A stretch of 63,630 nt of DNA from Zygnema cylindricum (Eukaryota; Streptophyta; Zygnematophyceae; Zygnematales; Zygnemataceae). Below are positions 45,607-57,308 of this stretch, one piece after another. Below the pieces are notes generated by a model. The model did no database searches. It worked only from the letters and a program-made list of their open reading frames with translations, and was not told the origin of the DNA. The position numbers and the translations under genes are program-made. The stretch is from the NCBI GenBank assembly GCA_037447655.1, contig JBBHKE010002136.1, positions 1 to 63,630 of the forward strand. Reading direction: 5' to 3'. The stretch's first letter is position 1, and each line of letters begins with the position of its first letter.

Positions 45607-46672
45607 TGTTGTCCATAGCCATTTTCAGTCATGGATGTACCTTCGGAAGCACCACAGATTACCCCAAAAACAACGAATCATAAAAGAGAAACTCTCAATA
45701 AAACCCACACAATGACCGACTTCGGAATGACGCCCCAAGCAAACCAGACACACTTTAAGTCTGCAAATTTGCCACAATAAAGAGAGTACATAAAGGAAAG
45801 CACATACAAAATTTCAGATAATTCTGCTAACACACCTGAGAGCAATTCTAAGATAGAATTACCAAAAATAATCGTAAACAGATTTGGTAAAGAAAAGTTC
45901 CTGAGTCCAAAATCACTAAGTCCTACACTTATACACTAGAGCTCACTACTGAATGTATGGAGGCATACTAGCTGTACGCGATCTACCAGCTACCTTTATT
46001 AGTCTTAGTATACCCGAATACTTCAAGGTATGTCAAAATGAGTAAATCTACTTTAATGACTAATACACATAAGACAAGCCATTTTGTTAATATTTACACA
46101 TAAAATACAAAATCTTATGTTGAGTCATTATGAGTAAGTCAACAAGACTCCACGAATCTCGTCAAAGAATCCTGCGCGTCCAAAAAAAAATATCAGGTGG
46201 TTGATGTAATTTCGTGTCCACACTACTTAGGAAAAATAACGGCGGCCTATGTGGACGGCCGCCGTTCGTCGCTCTTATTTGGCACCCTCGATAACGTGCC
46301 GCGTGGTCACAAAACTCCAAATAAAATCTCCAATAGTAGTCTAATATCCCACGATTATCACAAAGCGACTTCACGTCCACTTGCAAAAATAACATCGTAC
46401 AGCCAAAAACCATTACGTACAAGGGACGTACAATTATAAGTACTTCAAATAGAATACATCGGATCGCGAAGCAATGCGCCGTCCATTTCTCAATGCTTGT
46501 TCGCACCACTCAAATAGTCCCTTACGTCACTTTAGTTTTATCCGTACGTTCGCTCCCCCCATCCGTGAATCCATTCAAACCTCCCTATGAAATCCAATAA
46601 ATATGTTACACACGAAATGTCGCGTGCGCACAAAATGTGGCGTATGTACGAAACTGACTTTTCAAAACAACA
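45607..46672 (-). repeat. Copia-G 5' LTR
   Basis: 1066 bp direct repeat of 29756-30822 (TGTTGTCC...AAACAACA on plus), followed on plus by AGGAG and the purine-rich repeat. Confidence 0.88.
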
Positions 46673-46775
46673 AGGAGTGAGAGAGAGGTAGAAGGAGAGG
46701 GATAGGGAGAGGGAGAGGGAGAGGGCAGATTGACAAGGAGAGGGAGAGGGAGAGGGAGAAGGAGAGAGAGAGGGA

Positions 46776-46851
<76 letters not shown>

Positions 46852-46856
46852 AGTCC
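46673..46856 (+). repeat. (GGGAGA)n and (GA)n microsatellite
   Basis: About 180 bp ending in nearly pure GA. Forms the border between Copia-G and Copia-J. Frames of RERERE or SLSLSL type are artefacts. Confidence 0.95.
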
Positions 46857-46859
46857 TTG

Positions 46860-48179
46860 GTATTAGCCATATCCATTCGGTACATCTTGCTATTATCTCA
46901 AGTACCTGTAACCGCGACTTTGCCATTTTTGCTAACAACGTGTCTACCATTTTTCAAACTAACCTCAAAACCCTTACTCTCTACCAAAGACGTAGAAAAC
47001 ATTTTTTTTCTTAAAGTCAAGCACAAATAAGACATTGTGAAGAGTTCTTTCAGTTACTTTGCCCTCCACATCCACTAGCAAAGAAACATCACCCACAGCA
47101 CGAGTTTGAACACTCATTCCAGAAGCATAATAGATATTTTTCTCCGGTGTTGTTTTCAGATTTTTGAAGATGTCTTTGTTCATGCACATGTGTGCTAACG
47201 CTCCCGTATCCATTATCCATCCAGGATCTTTTGAGCCCTCTATCGCTGCCGCCATAGCAAATAGATCCGTTTTATCCTCCACAGAAAATATCAGAGTCTC
47301 ATCTTGGAGTGATGAAAACGCTAAAAACAATGCAATTCCACAAGGTGTGGACCCCGTGAAGTTTTTGTAAAACTAACTTTGTTGCCACCTCGGTCTGTAT
47401 AAACCTTTATCGTTAGCCTTTTTAAGCGTAGGACAAAATTTGTATCCAAATCCTCACTCACTACAATAGAAAACATGAATTGTTTGATAGTTTATTCCCA
47501 CCCTTAATAAACTGCCTTATTTGCTGATTAAATTGTCATTTCCTCTCAAAGTCTAAATAAAAACCCATTACTTGCTCAAGATTGAGAATATTAGATGTAG
47601 CTTCCTCCTCTGGCAAAATATTGATAGCTAACTGTTAAGTCCACCTAGCTTTATCTTTCTGTTTTAGCATATTAGATGCTTCTTTCATACTACGAGGGAA
47701 ATGGTGTTTGTTGAAACTGGGGAAAATCCCAACCTGCACAAGTATGTGCATCTACAAAGATGCAAAACTTCTTAGAATACTCAACCATTATACCGCCAGT
47801 GTATTTATAGTCCCAAATTTTTCCAGCCAACAGGAGTTCTTCTTGACATTAGCTTTTTCATAATCACTTTTAAAAGAGTTCCAGATATCAATTGTTTTTT
47901 TCATTTTTATCTGAGACATATCTAAGTCCTTAGATATACAGAACTTCAGAATAGAACGAGCTTGCGTATTCTTCTTAGGCCATGATGGATCAGATTCATC
48001 CAGCGAACCATCCAATATGTCCAAAAGATTGGCATTCTCAAAATGTGTCTCCACTATATTCGCCCAGTAAACATATTTTTCCCGGAAAAGAAAGGGATTC
48101 ATGATAACAGATGTATAACCTGTTGTTCTACGACCACTGGTGCAAGTGGAGGAGAAGCAATAGTAGTAGAAGTAGACAT
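46860..48179 (-). pseudogene. Copia-J gag-protease pseudogene
   Basis: Start ATG at 48179 inside the LTR (STSTTIASPPLAPVVVEQQV), then a stop and REKYVYWANIVETHFENANL LDILDGSLDE of Gag (read 48072-47990) in the frame 48225-47788. The middle and zinc knuckle (47450-47780) are heavily frameshifted. The protease region 47330-46974 has TDLFAMAAAIEGSKDPGWIM followed by DTGALAHMC: the DTGA-type active site is kept. YASGMSVQTRAVGDVSLLVD matches Copia-B. The frame ends in a poly-T slip near 47004. Not functional. Confidence 0.87.
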
Positions 48180-48881
48180 GATAAACTCTCATAACTATCA
48201 AGAATCCTACCAAACAGCTGTTCACAAGTGCTCACCAAATCTTATACAAGCATCCAAACTCGTCAAAGCTCTATGAGAATATATAGCAGCATAAACACTA
48301 ACAACTCCCAAAGTTTCAGTACAATTGACCCGACATCACTCATGATATAATACTCAAAAGTTTCCCAAAACAGTTTGCAGTTTTACTGCTTGGAAGTCTG
48401 TATACATTTTGTGTTCTTAGTCCTAAGTCGTATACTTCTGTTGTACCGACGATACCAGTGTACCTAAGAGGTACATCAAACACCAAGCTAACACTAATCT
48501 GTCAACCTATTACTGAGCTTCCACTAAGCTACCACAGAGCTAACTAGATTTGTATATATCGCAACTTCTGTACTATACTAAATCATATCAAAGTATCCGC
48601 AGCTGCTTCATCCGTATAGAACATATCAAATGTAATCACAGTTGCGTTGTCTTAACTTAGTCGCAGTTGCGTTGTTCTGACTGCGTCGCAGCTGCGTTGC
48701 TGTATCGCAGCAGCGTTGATGTATCGCAATTGCATTGTCTCCCCTTGATGTGTGAAGTGGATGTAAGTGCCAATCGGAGATACCTGTAAAAGTGCTTTAA
48801 GTGATGACCTGTGTCCTTGTAGATTTGTCTTCATGTTTTCAAACTAATTCACTGAGACTTAAAGCTTTCCAAAATCAACAC
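48121..48881 (-). repeat. Copia-J 5' LTR
   Basis: 761 bp; minus-strand start TGTTGATTTTGGAAAGC matches the first 17 bp of Copia-B's LTR. Also carries the GCAGTTGCG/GCAGCTGCG cluster (48640-48745). The flank after it is CTAGG. Confidence 0.85.
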
Positions 48882-50480
48882 TAGGCCATTAAATGTCTTG
48901 ACCCCTTATCTTCTAGCTAATATCTTCGAGCTATTTATTTGGGACATGTTGGTAGGCTTACTTAAGCAGTTTGGGCCCTCTAGGCAATCACCCTTGCTCC
49001 CCAATATTTTTCCACCATTGAGGTTCTTCGAGCGTCCAAGAAGGTCGAGGATTATTTTCAAAATAACTAAGGTAAATAAACATTTTTAAACCAATGTTTG
49101 TTCGGTAAGGAGGTCCACTGCAAGCGACTAACACGAAAAGACTAATGACTATGCCCCTATTCTCTTAATAAAATGACTCTCAATCCCCTCTTGGAAAGCG
49201 TTATAACCTAGCTTTTTCCCACGAGCACCACTTGCTCTCCCCCAAGGATGCTAAAGTAATAACCAAAATGGAAACTTGGATATTAAGTGTCAGGCTACGT
49301 CTTTAGTATTATCCTCAGCCAATACGACCAAAGAAGGCATGGAGCTTTTTGATCAAGTTTTTGATGGGTGGATGAGCAAAAAACGGTGACAAGGTTAATC
49401 AGGTAGTAAAACTGAAGAACATTGAGGCGTTTATAAAATTACCAATCACTCAAAGATGGTTATCAACGTTTGGAGTTTAGAGTAAAACTTCCGTATCAAG
49501 TGTTAGAATACTTTTTTGGACCCTCAGACATGCTTTGAAATTTCTTGACAAACTCAGTCCCTCGACATATAACTAAGAACTCCCAAGGCAAGACACACCA
49601 GATGGACTTGCATTTGAACTTTGGTGAGCCTAATTTTCAACTTTGGAGGTGTATTGGGGTAGGGGATGGGATATGGAAGTTTCAATGTTTGGCTAAAAAC
49701 ATGCAAGGTTGTAATAAATAGACCACCGGAAGGAGACCAGGGTCTTGATGGTGGTCGCTATGAAAAAGAGTTAAAACGATTGAATTTGAGGAATTTTCCT
49801 ACAATGTGAGGGCAGTGAGGGACCAACATGGAAAGGTGGACCTTTTTGCTTGAGTGTAAGGATAAAAGAGCAGCGTGGAATAATGAAAACTCTTTTCTTC
49901 AAGGCAAGGATAAAATATTTGCTTGTTGATTGTGAGCCTAGGTGAATGCTTGCTTTTGCATTTGTATTTTTATCATTCCATTGGTTTTTGCTTGGATTTG
50001 TATTTGTGTCATGGCGACAAACAATGGAAAGTCTTGATTTTTCATATGGTCGGCCACGTGGCATCTACTTGCCATTACATTGCTCATCGTTATTAGTGTT
50101 AAGGTTCGTTTTCCACTTAAAACATCTTTACTTCGTGCACACTTAAAGGATTGTTTTTAAGGATTTTTTGAACAAGTCTCTACATTATTTTTCAGTACGT
50201 ATTTTCCGTTCATTATTTATTGCTACGTGGTGTCACAATGGTTGTAGCATAGTAGCTGACAAAAATATTTCTTAGCACCAAGTAGTAGGTTTGGTTTGCC
50301 TGTAAAAAATTAGTGTTATGTATTTGTAGCCATTTGCCAATATCCAATATGTACTGTTTGTTTGACCAACGGATAATCGATATGTTGGTTGGATACATCC
50401 GTAACGGAAATCTCGCGAGAAATTTCTGATACATCGCGATAAACTATTGGTACTAATAGGGTTGATTACTATGGACTATA
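48882..50480. other. Interval without recognisable genes
   Basis: 1.6 kb between Copia-J and Copia-E. Short frames (48898, 49771, 49946) show no family motif. Some frames around 49250-49620 are locally open and could be an old coding relic, but I cannot identify it. It may be original host sequence. Confidence 0.5.
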
Positions 50481-51521
50481 TGAAACTCTGAGACCTCCAT
50501 AAGTCCTCAGAATAGACAGCTTCCAAGAAGCCTCTATGATAATCCTGACCCCTTTGTGTTCCAGCAAAAATAACTGCCACCCTGGCAGACAAAGACCCTG
50601 ACCACCTGCACCCCTGTGAAGGCAAGACTCCCCTGAGTCAGTAGCAAAAAGAATCTCTGAATTTGCTCCCTTGAGCAGTAAGTTATGGAGGGTCAAAGTT
50701 GACCTTTTGTGCAGAAGCTCTCTGGGAGAGAGGGTCCTATCTTCTAATTTTTCTAAGTCCTATCTCTCTCACAGACTCTATCTACTGATGTACGAAACCA
50801 ATCAGAATTGAGTTCCGTACGCAAAAGTACAGCCGCCGGTGTACTTTCAGTACGGACATTGTACGACATGGCCTAAATGTCGACACATGTCAAATCCGGA
50901 TTCGGTGCCATAATCTCCGGAGATTCTACAATCCAACGGAATTTCGCCACGCGTCATCCGATGTGGCGATGGCCACAAACCGCCGAAATCTTCCTCCGCG
51001 ATCTCGGCGCTAATTCCGGCCGTCCGATTAAATTCAAATTTAATCGTAGCCGTAATAAATACATGCGCGGTATTTATTTCACTTCCGAAACAAATGCGCG
51101 GTATTGATTCGTAATCCGTACCGTCATCCGTACCGGATCTATGTATCCCGTAACCCGTAACAGTTAAATGAATTTATCGTACGTATACATCTTTAAATTA
51201 TTATCAAACTATATAGTACCTAACACTAATCCTAGACTTAACGGCTAAGGCTACCGGCTACTCCCTATCTGCCGGCCGGTAGGTACAGTGATCAAATCCT
51301 GCCGCCGGCACATATCTTTTAGATAAATAAATAAACCCCAAAATAAAATTCCCGTAAACCTTAGGATAGCCAAGGTAGCCATGGCTCTAGCTTCCTCTCC
51401 AATGTCTCAGTGACTGCGACAAGTTTGAGAGTTGGAGAGAGAAGTTAGAGGTAGACCGCCTCGGCTTCTTTCTATTTCTATTTTGACCTAGAAAATACTA
51501 ATAAATCCATTAGTTTCTACA
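50481..51521 (-). repeat. Copia-E 3' LTR
   Basis: 1041 bp, TGAAACTCTG...TTTCTACA on plus. On plus the polypurine tract complement CTCCTTTTATTTTC follows at 51522. Confidence 0.96.
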
Positions 51522-51534
51522 CTCCTTTTATTTT

Positions 51535-53097
51535 CTAGTCAATCTTTAATTTCAGACCACACTTCTCCCTGCAAAAAATTAGCTTAGGGGAAGGCACAGG
51601 TTTGGTCATCATATCTGCTACCATCTCACTATCTGGTCTGTACTCTAAACTGATTATTTTGTTTTCTACTTTCTCTCTAACAAAGCTGAGTCTGATGTCC
51701 ATGTGTTTGGCTTTAAAATGGTGTTTAGGATTGGCAGAAATAGCGATTGCTGCCTGGTTATCACAAAATATTTTCTGCACACCACTCTTAAGGTGACCAA
51801 GCTCACCAAGCAAAGACTTGACCCACATCAATTCTTTTACAGCAGAGCAAGAGGCCATATACTCAGCCTCCATGGTGGACTGAGCAATAACCTTTTGCTG
51901 TTTGCTACTCCAACAGCAAGCCCCATCACCCACATATAATACATATCCAGAAGTACATCTCCTCATCGGAGCATCACCATAACTGGCATCACTCCAAGTA
52001 GTGATGTCAGTATTCTCCCCACCCAAATGCAACCATAGATCTCTAGTTCCTACCAAATATCTAAGGACTCTCTTAGCTGCCTCCCAATCCCTTTTAGTGG
52101 GAGCATTTAGACTTCTACTCAGCACTCCTACAGCTGCAGCTAAATCCCGCCGGGTACAATTCATAAAATAGATTAGACTTCCCACTACTTGCCTGTAAGG
52201 AATAGTCTGCATGAACTTCTGTTCATCAGGAGATAATTCCTCGTCTAAGACTATGACTCCTTCTTCCTCACTCCCCTCACTTCCCTTCTTCAACTCCATT
52301 GGAGTTGTACAACTATTAGCTTTATCCATTTGAAATTTTTCAAGCATGTTCCCTATTGCTTCCTTTTGAGTCAGTTTTATAATTTTCCTTTTCCGGTCTC
52401 TCTCTACTTGATTTCCCAAAATATATCTTGCTTCTCCCATATCCTTCATTTCAAATCTCCCCTTAAGATCGATTTTCAGTTTGTTAATTTTTTCCATTGA
52501 TTTACTTAATACAAGCAAATCATCAACATAAATTGCAATAAATATCAAACCTTCCTCATCTTCAAAAACATAGATTGAGTGATCTGAGCTGATCCGAATA
52601 TATCCCAGACCGGTAAGAAACTCATCAAGCTTCTTATTCCATTGTCGTGGTGCCTGTTTCAAACCATAAAGAGATTAAATCAGCCGGCATACCTTACTCT
52701 CCTCTCCTTCCTCCACAAAACCTTCGGGTTGTCGCATGAAGATCTCCTCTTCCAATTCTCCATGCAGAAAGGCTGTCTTGATGTCCATCTGATGCACTTC
52801 CATGTCTTCCGCCGCTGCTAAACTGAGAAGTATGCGGACGGAGGGAAATCTGACCACCGGGGCAAAGGTTTCCTCGTAGTCAATTCCTTCCTTTTGTGTA
52901 AATCCCTTTGCCACTAATCTGGCCTTGTAGCGTTCGATTGTGTTATCTGGGTTCAGTTTTAATTTGAAGAACCACTTACAACCAATTGGTTTTCGGTTAG
53001 GTGGACAGTCCACCAGCTCCCAAGTATCGGCTGCCATGATTGAAGCCATCTCCTCATTGATGGCTGTCTTCCACCGGTTTCTTTCTGGACAAGTCAT
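51535..53097 (-). pseudogene. Copia-E reverse transcriptase-RNase H
   Basis: Two frames separated by one stop. The upstream frame (53097-52675) has RNRWKTAINEEMASIMAADT, KPIGCKWFFKLKLNPDNTIE and [20 protein letters not shown]. The stop TAA (AAA in relatives) stands in LIKSLYGLKQAP. The downstream 375-codon frame (52662-51535) has FIAIYVDDLLVLSKS, MKDMGEARYILGNQVERDRK, RRDLAAAVGVLSRSLNAPTK, then RNase H with DITTWSDASYGDAPMRRCTS, STMEAEYMAS and IFCDNQAAIAIS, ending PSPKLIFCREKCGLKLKID. All catalytic motifs remain, so damage in this part is a single nonsense codon. Confidence 0.93.
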
Positions 53098-53109
53098 CGC
53101 CTCTCTATA

Positions 53110-54745
53110 AGATTGAGGTTCATCTTGATGAGATAGTTTAGTTACCTTGTCATTAACCTGTTTTTCTTGCAGTCTTTTGCTACTTCTCCTCCCCCCCTCA
53201 AAATCTGATGCCTGAAAGATGGTTCTCGTGGATTCTTTCGAACAAACTCGGCTTCTCCCCTATCCCTTGATTCCGAATCAATTTCCACCACGTCTTCCGC
53301 TTCGAGTAGAGTTGTCACTGGAGTTTCCACAGCCAAGTGTTTTTCAGTCTGATTTGTTCCTGCAAGAATGTCATCTTCTCTAAAACCTGGATAGTTAGGA
53401 AGCTCAAAGTCATCGGAATTTTCTGACTCAAATCTGATTTTTACTGACTTTGTATATTTGAAGGGATCCACAGACTTTCCTTCATCCATAACTACTAGAT
53501 GCTTTACTAAGATTATATCTTCCCTTTTTAAATCATAAACTCTATATCCTTTAACATCTTCATCATATCCTAATAAGTATCCCGGTTTTCCTTTAGGATC
53601 TAGCTTCCAATTGGACCGATCAGTATCTAGACTGAATACTTGACTGCCGAAAACCTTTAAGTGAGATATGTCTGGTTTCCGGCCTGTCCATCTCTCATAA
53701 GGTGTTTGATCTTTCTATTCTTGAGGTAATTAGCACAGTTCATTGCTTCTGCCCAAAACCTTTTTCCTATCTTTTTATCTGACAACATACTTCTAGCACT
53801 ATCACTTAGTGTTCTATTTAACCTTTCAGCTACCCCATTCTGTTCCGGATTTTCTGGAACTGTCTTTTGGTGTTGAACCCCATCTTCCCTCAGAAAAACC
53901 TCAAACCGGTTAGAAGTATACTCTCCACCATTGTCACTCCTTACTCTCTTGATTGGAGTTTCATGGAGTTTTTCGCTCCATGCTTTATATTGTCTAAATC
54001 AATCCTCAGCTTCTGACTTGTTTTTCAAAAAATATACCCGGGAATACCGAGACCAATCATCAGTTATAGTCATCATAAATCTCTTCCCCCCCGGTGAGGG
54101 CACTCTAGCCGGTCCCCAAATATCTGTGTGTACTAGATCTAGAAGTTTTTCTCCCTTATAGGTGGCTGTTTTAGGAAAGGGTAATCTGTGTGCTTTACCT
54201 TGAGCACATCCACTACAATCACTTATATCATCACTCTCACTGAACTGAATCCCTTCCACCACTCCCATCTTTTTCATCTCTCTTAACTTATCTAGATTCA
54301 CATGCCCAAGCCTCTTATGCCACATCATAATATCATGAACACCAGCATAGTAAAGTTTCTTCTTTTCATTACTTAAGATCAGCCTAAACATCCCATGGCT
54401 ACCTTTCTCAGCAATGAAATAGACATCATCCTCAAAACTAGCAGTAAAGACTCCTTCCCTAGTGCTAGTAAAAAAACCCTTATCATCTAATACTGATGTA
54501 GAGATAAGATTTTTGTTCAGCTCCGGAATAAACAATACATCGGAGAATGTTAATATGGATGTCTTTCCTTCTACTAACACTTTTAGATCTACCGATCCTA
54601 CAAGAGTAGTGGTGACTATCCTCCCATCCCCGTACTCTATCTCTACGGTGGGAATCTTTCTTATCTTAGTGAACAGGTGTCTATCCTTACACATGTGCAT
54701 GGAAGCACCTGAATCTACAATCCAGCCTGCTTCACCTTTCAGTCC
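53110..54745 (-). pseudogene. Copia-E protease-integrase
   Basis: Minus-strand reading: protease GWIVDSGASMHMC (DSGA intact, about 54720-54680), then VEIEYGDGRIVTTTLVGSVD. Integrase zinc domain MWHKRLGHVNLDKLREMKKM ... CSGCAQGK (54330-54200), core with LVHTDIWGPARVPSPGGK and the second Asp in RSDNGGEYTS near 53940, and GVAERLNRT near 53815. A stop at about 54000 and a short deletion near 53710 (around KNR) shift the frame. The region 53489-53142 (KSVDPFKYTKSVKIRFESEN) is the integrase-RT linker. Inactive as one polyprotein. Confidence 0.88.
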
Positions 54746-54760
54746 GCCGTAAGCACATTT

Positions 54761-55871
54761 CTACCTCCGTGGAATTTCGACCTCTTTTTTTGCCTCCAAC
54801 TCCTCATCCAAAAGGAGCTCATCGTCCTCGTCCTCGGATTCAGCCTCAAGTACCTGTGTGACAAGGGCCTTTTTCTTTCCTCTCGGGCTACCACCGGTCT
54901 GCCCCTCCTTTAACCGAAGCTCGGTTAGCTTAGTGCACTCTGCCATATAGTGCCCCGGTTTCTTACAAAAATGACATAGACCTTTGGGAGCCCTTGGTTC
55001 GAACTCATCTGCCTGTTTTTTCTGCTTCCTACCCCCATAGTTTCCGACCGGTTTTCGGGAATCCCTATTCCTCGAATCAGTCGCTGTTGCCAAGGCTTGG
55101 CCACTCTTTCCTCCCCTTCGGATCTCAATTGTATTCTCTTGAACGAGAATCATCCCTACACTGAGTTCCATATCCACCTTGAGTCAGGCAAGTCCTGCAC
55201 ACGGTAAACTATGTTCACGAACTCATCAGGTAACTTCATCAGTAAACAGTTAACCTTTTCTTTTTCACTAAAATCTTTTCCCGCACTCTCTAGCTCCATG
55301 AAGAGTGTAGCAAGCTCATTGCAAAAATCCAACATATTTCCCCCTTTGTATACATACTCCTTAACTTTCTGATCAGCCAACTGTTGTTGCTGAATCGTAC
55401 CACTTCGGTACATCTCTATGAGAGCCATCCAAAGATCGGATGCCCTTTCTACCTGCAAATGAGGACATGCAAGTCCTTGAGTGAGATGGCGTAGGATGAA
55501 GTGCTTTGCCGCCATATTGTTGAAGTCCCAGGTTTCAGTATCATTCTCCTCGTTCCTCGGAATAGGTGACATGAATGCCGAACCAGTTGCTATTGGTGTG
55601 GTCGTCTCCTTCTCCTTTCCTTTGTCCACCACCTCTCCTTCTTTTGTTTCCTCCGTTGAAGGTGGATCCTCTTTCCTGGTGAATCTGCTTCCTCCAAACC
55701 CTGGAGGAATTCCAAGACTTGATGGACGTCCCAACCGTCCACTCACTATCCCCCAAAACCTTTTTTCGCATAGAGCTCCTATCATCATACTTTCCCAGTA
55801 TATGAATCCAGTTCCATTAAAGATTGGTACCTAGAGGGTGGGCCCATAACCTGAAACTCTGAGACCTCCAT
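54761..55871 (-). pseudogene. Copia-E gag
   Basis: The ATG (complement of 55869-55871) lies in the LTR, 20 bases from its end, and the frame crosses the PBS as EVSEFQVMGPPSR. A one-base deletion just after (GGTACC where relatives have GGGTGCC) shifts it. The main frame then runs 55788-55156: MMIGALCEKRFWGIVSGRLG, AAKHFILRHLTQGLACPHLQ, KVKEYVYKGGNMLDFCNELA. A second frame (55177-54761) holds the basic linker and zinc knuckle CHFCKKPGHYMAEC (54976-54935), ending at a TAG (CAG in relatives) before KCAYGGLKG. A frame change near 55165 separates them. Confidence 0.9.
55837..55851 (-). other. Copia-E primer-binding site, exact match to the tRNA-iMet anticodon arm
   Basis: Minus strand GGTTATGGGCCCACC directly after the LTR end. 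It is complementary over 15 of 15 bases to GGTGGGCCCATAACC of plant initiator tRNA-Met, which contains the CAU anticodon. The usual plant copia PBS, TGGTATCAGAGC, is absent. Confidence 0.88.
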
Positions 55872-56892
55872 AAGTCCTCAGAGTGGACAGCTTCCAAGAA
55901 GCCTCTAGGATAATCCTGACCCCTTTGTGTTTCAGCAAAAAAAACTACCACCCTGGCAGACAAAAACTCTGACCACCTGCACCTCTGTGAAGGCAAGACT
56001 CCCCTGAGTCAATAGCAAAAATAATCTCTGAATTTGCTCCCCTGAGCAGTAAGTTATGGAGGGTCAAAGTTGACCTTTTGTACAGAAGCTCTCTGGGAGA
56101 GAGGGTCCTATCTCCTAATTTTTCTAAGTCCTATCTCTCTCACAGACTCTATCTACTGATGTACGGAACCAATCAGAATTGAGTTCCGTACGCAAAAGTA
56201 CAGCCGCCGGTGTACTTTCAGTACGGACATTGTACGACATGGCCTAAATGTCGACACATGTCAAATCCGGATTCGGTGCCATAATCTCCGGAGATTCTAC
56301 AATCCAACGGAATTTCGCCACGCGTCATCCGATGTGGCGATGGCCACAAACCGCCGAAATCTTCCTCCGCGATCTCGGCGCTAATTCCGGCCGTCCGATT
56401 AAATTCAGATTTAATCGTAGCCGTAATAAATACATGCGCGGTATTTATTTCACTTCCGAAACAAATGCGCGGTATTGATTCGTAATCCGTACCGTCATCC
56501 AAACCGGATCTATGTATCCCGTAACCCGTAACAGTTAAATGAATTTATCGTACGTATACATCTTTAAATTATTATCAAACTATATAGTACCTAACACTAA
56601 TCCTAGACTTAACGGCTAAGGCTACCGGCTACTCCCTATCTGCCGGCCGGTAGGTACAGTGATCAAATCCTGCCGCCGGCACATATCTTTTAGATAAATA
56701 AATAAACCCTAAAATAAAATTCCCGTAAACCTTAGGATAGCCAAGGTAGCCATGGCTCTAGCTTCCTCTCCAATGTCTCAGTGACTGCGACAAGTTTGAG
56801 AGTTGGAGAGAGAAGTTAGAGGTAGACTGCCTCGGCTTCTTTCTATTTCTATTTAGACCTAGAAAATACTAATAAATCCATTAGTTTCTACA
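55852..56892 (-). repeat. Copia-E 5' LTR
   Basis: 1041 bp direct repeat of 50481-51521, followed by the TSD CTATA. Confidence 0.96.
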
Positions 56893-57107
56893 CTATAACT
56901 GCGTATTGTGGTACGGAATGGATTGTGAAAAAAAATACAAAAGCCCCCCACCACGTGTTGCGATATCTACGTACTCATTTCGTACTTATTTTCGTACCAT
57001 AATTTTGTTCTTTTCGTACCAACCACGCCTCCTAACCGATAATTAGCGGCAAAAGTTTTTGTTGTTTCGTAGCGACATATCGGCACCCTTGCCTTTCGAT
57101 AACTGAT

Positions 57108-57308
57108 ACACCGCTAATTGTTATTAGTGTAAAAGATTTATTAGTGTTAATGGGAAATTAAAATTAGCAATACTAATTTAATGCAAGGAGACGTGGCAGA
57201 TTGTAGTCCACTTCCTTAAATAATGTTGTTAACACTATTTTGTGATTTTTGGTCAAAAAAAGCCACAACCGAATTAGTGTTATTAACAATAATAACGATT
57301 AGCGGTGT
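57108..57308. mobile_element. MITE-like inverted repeat element 1
   Basis: About 201 bp with inverted ends ACACCGCTAATTGTTATTAGTGT and the complement near 57270-57308 (ATTAACAATAATAACGATTAGCGGTGT). Noncoding. Ends resemble the element at 58497. Confidence 0.75.

Larger units (their letters stand above)
29756..46672 (-). mobile_element. Copia-G: non-autonomous copia element split by Copia-H and Copia-F
   Basis: Minus-strand element bounded by direct LTRs 29756-30822 and 45607-46672. Flanking pentamers AGTAG (29751-29755) and AGGAG (46673-46677) match at four of five positions and both lie in purine-rich repeats. In element orientation: LTR, PBS (complement of 45592-45606), start of gag (45603 down to 45480), insertions, a later gag segment (32070-31780), an orphan frame (31752-31228), a polypurine tract (TTTCGGGGGAG, complement of 30823-30833) and the second LTR. 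No pol domains are visible. Confidence 0.78.
46857..48881 (-). mobile_element. Copia-J: 5' half of a B-like copia element
   Basis: Reading the minus strand: LTR (48881-48121), PBS remnant GGTTATACATC, gag, then protease and the pre-integrase stretch up to 46857, where the GA microsatellite begins. Integrase, RT, RNase H and the other LTR are missing. Closest in sequence to Copia-B. Confidence 0.88.
50481..56892 (-). mobile_element. Copia-E: complete copia element, minus strand
   Basis: 6412 bp with two LTRs of 1041 bp each and exact TSD CTATA (50476-50480, 56893-56897). Contains PBS, gag and pol in copia order. LTRs differ at about 20 positions by eye (about 2%). Coding region has a few stops and frameshifts. 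This is the reference element for the solo LTR at 27081 and the fragment at 15162. Confidence 0.96.

Noticed and set aside
46538-47014. Ser-Leu and Arg-Glu repeat frames
   Set aside because: Products of the GA/GGGAGA microsatellite; the flanks are a Copia-G LTR and Copia-J.
56893-57107. Continuation of Copia-E beyond its right LTR
   Set aside because: The exact TSD CTATA at 56893-56897 marks the element end; sequence beyond has no similarity to the flank of the other LTR.
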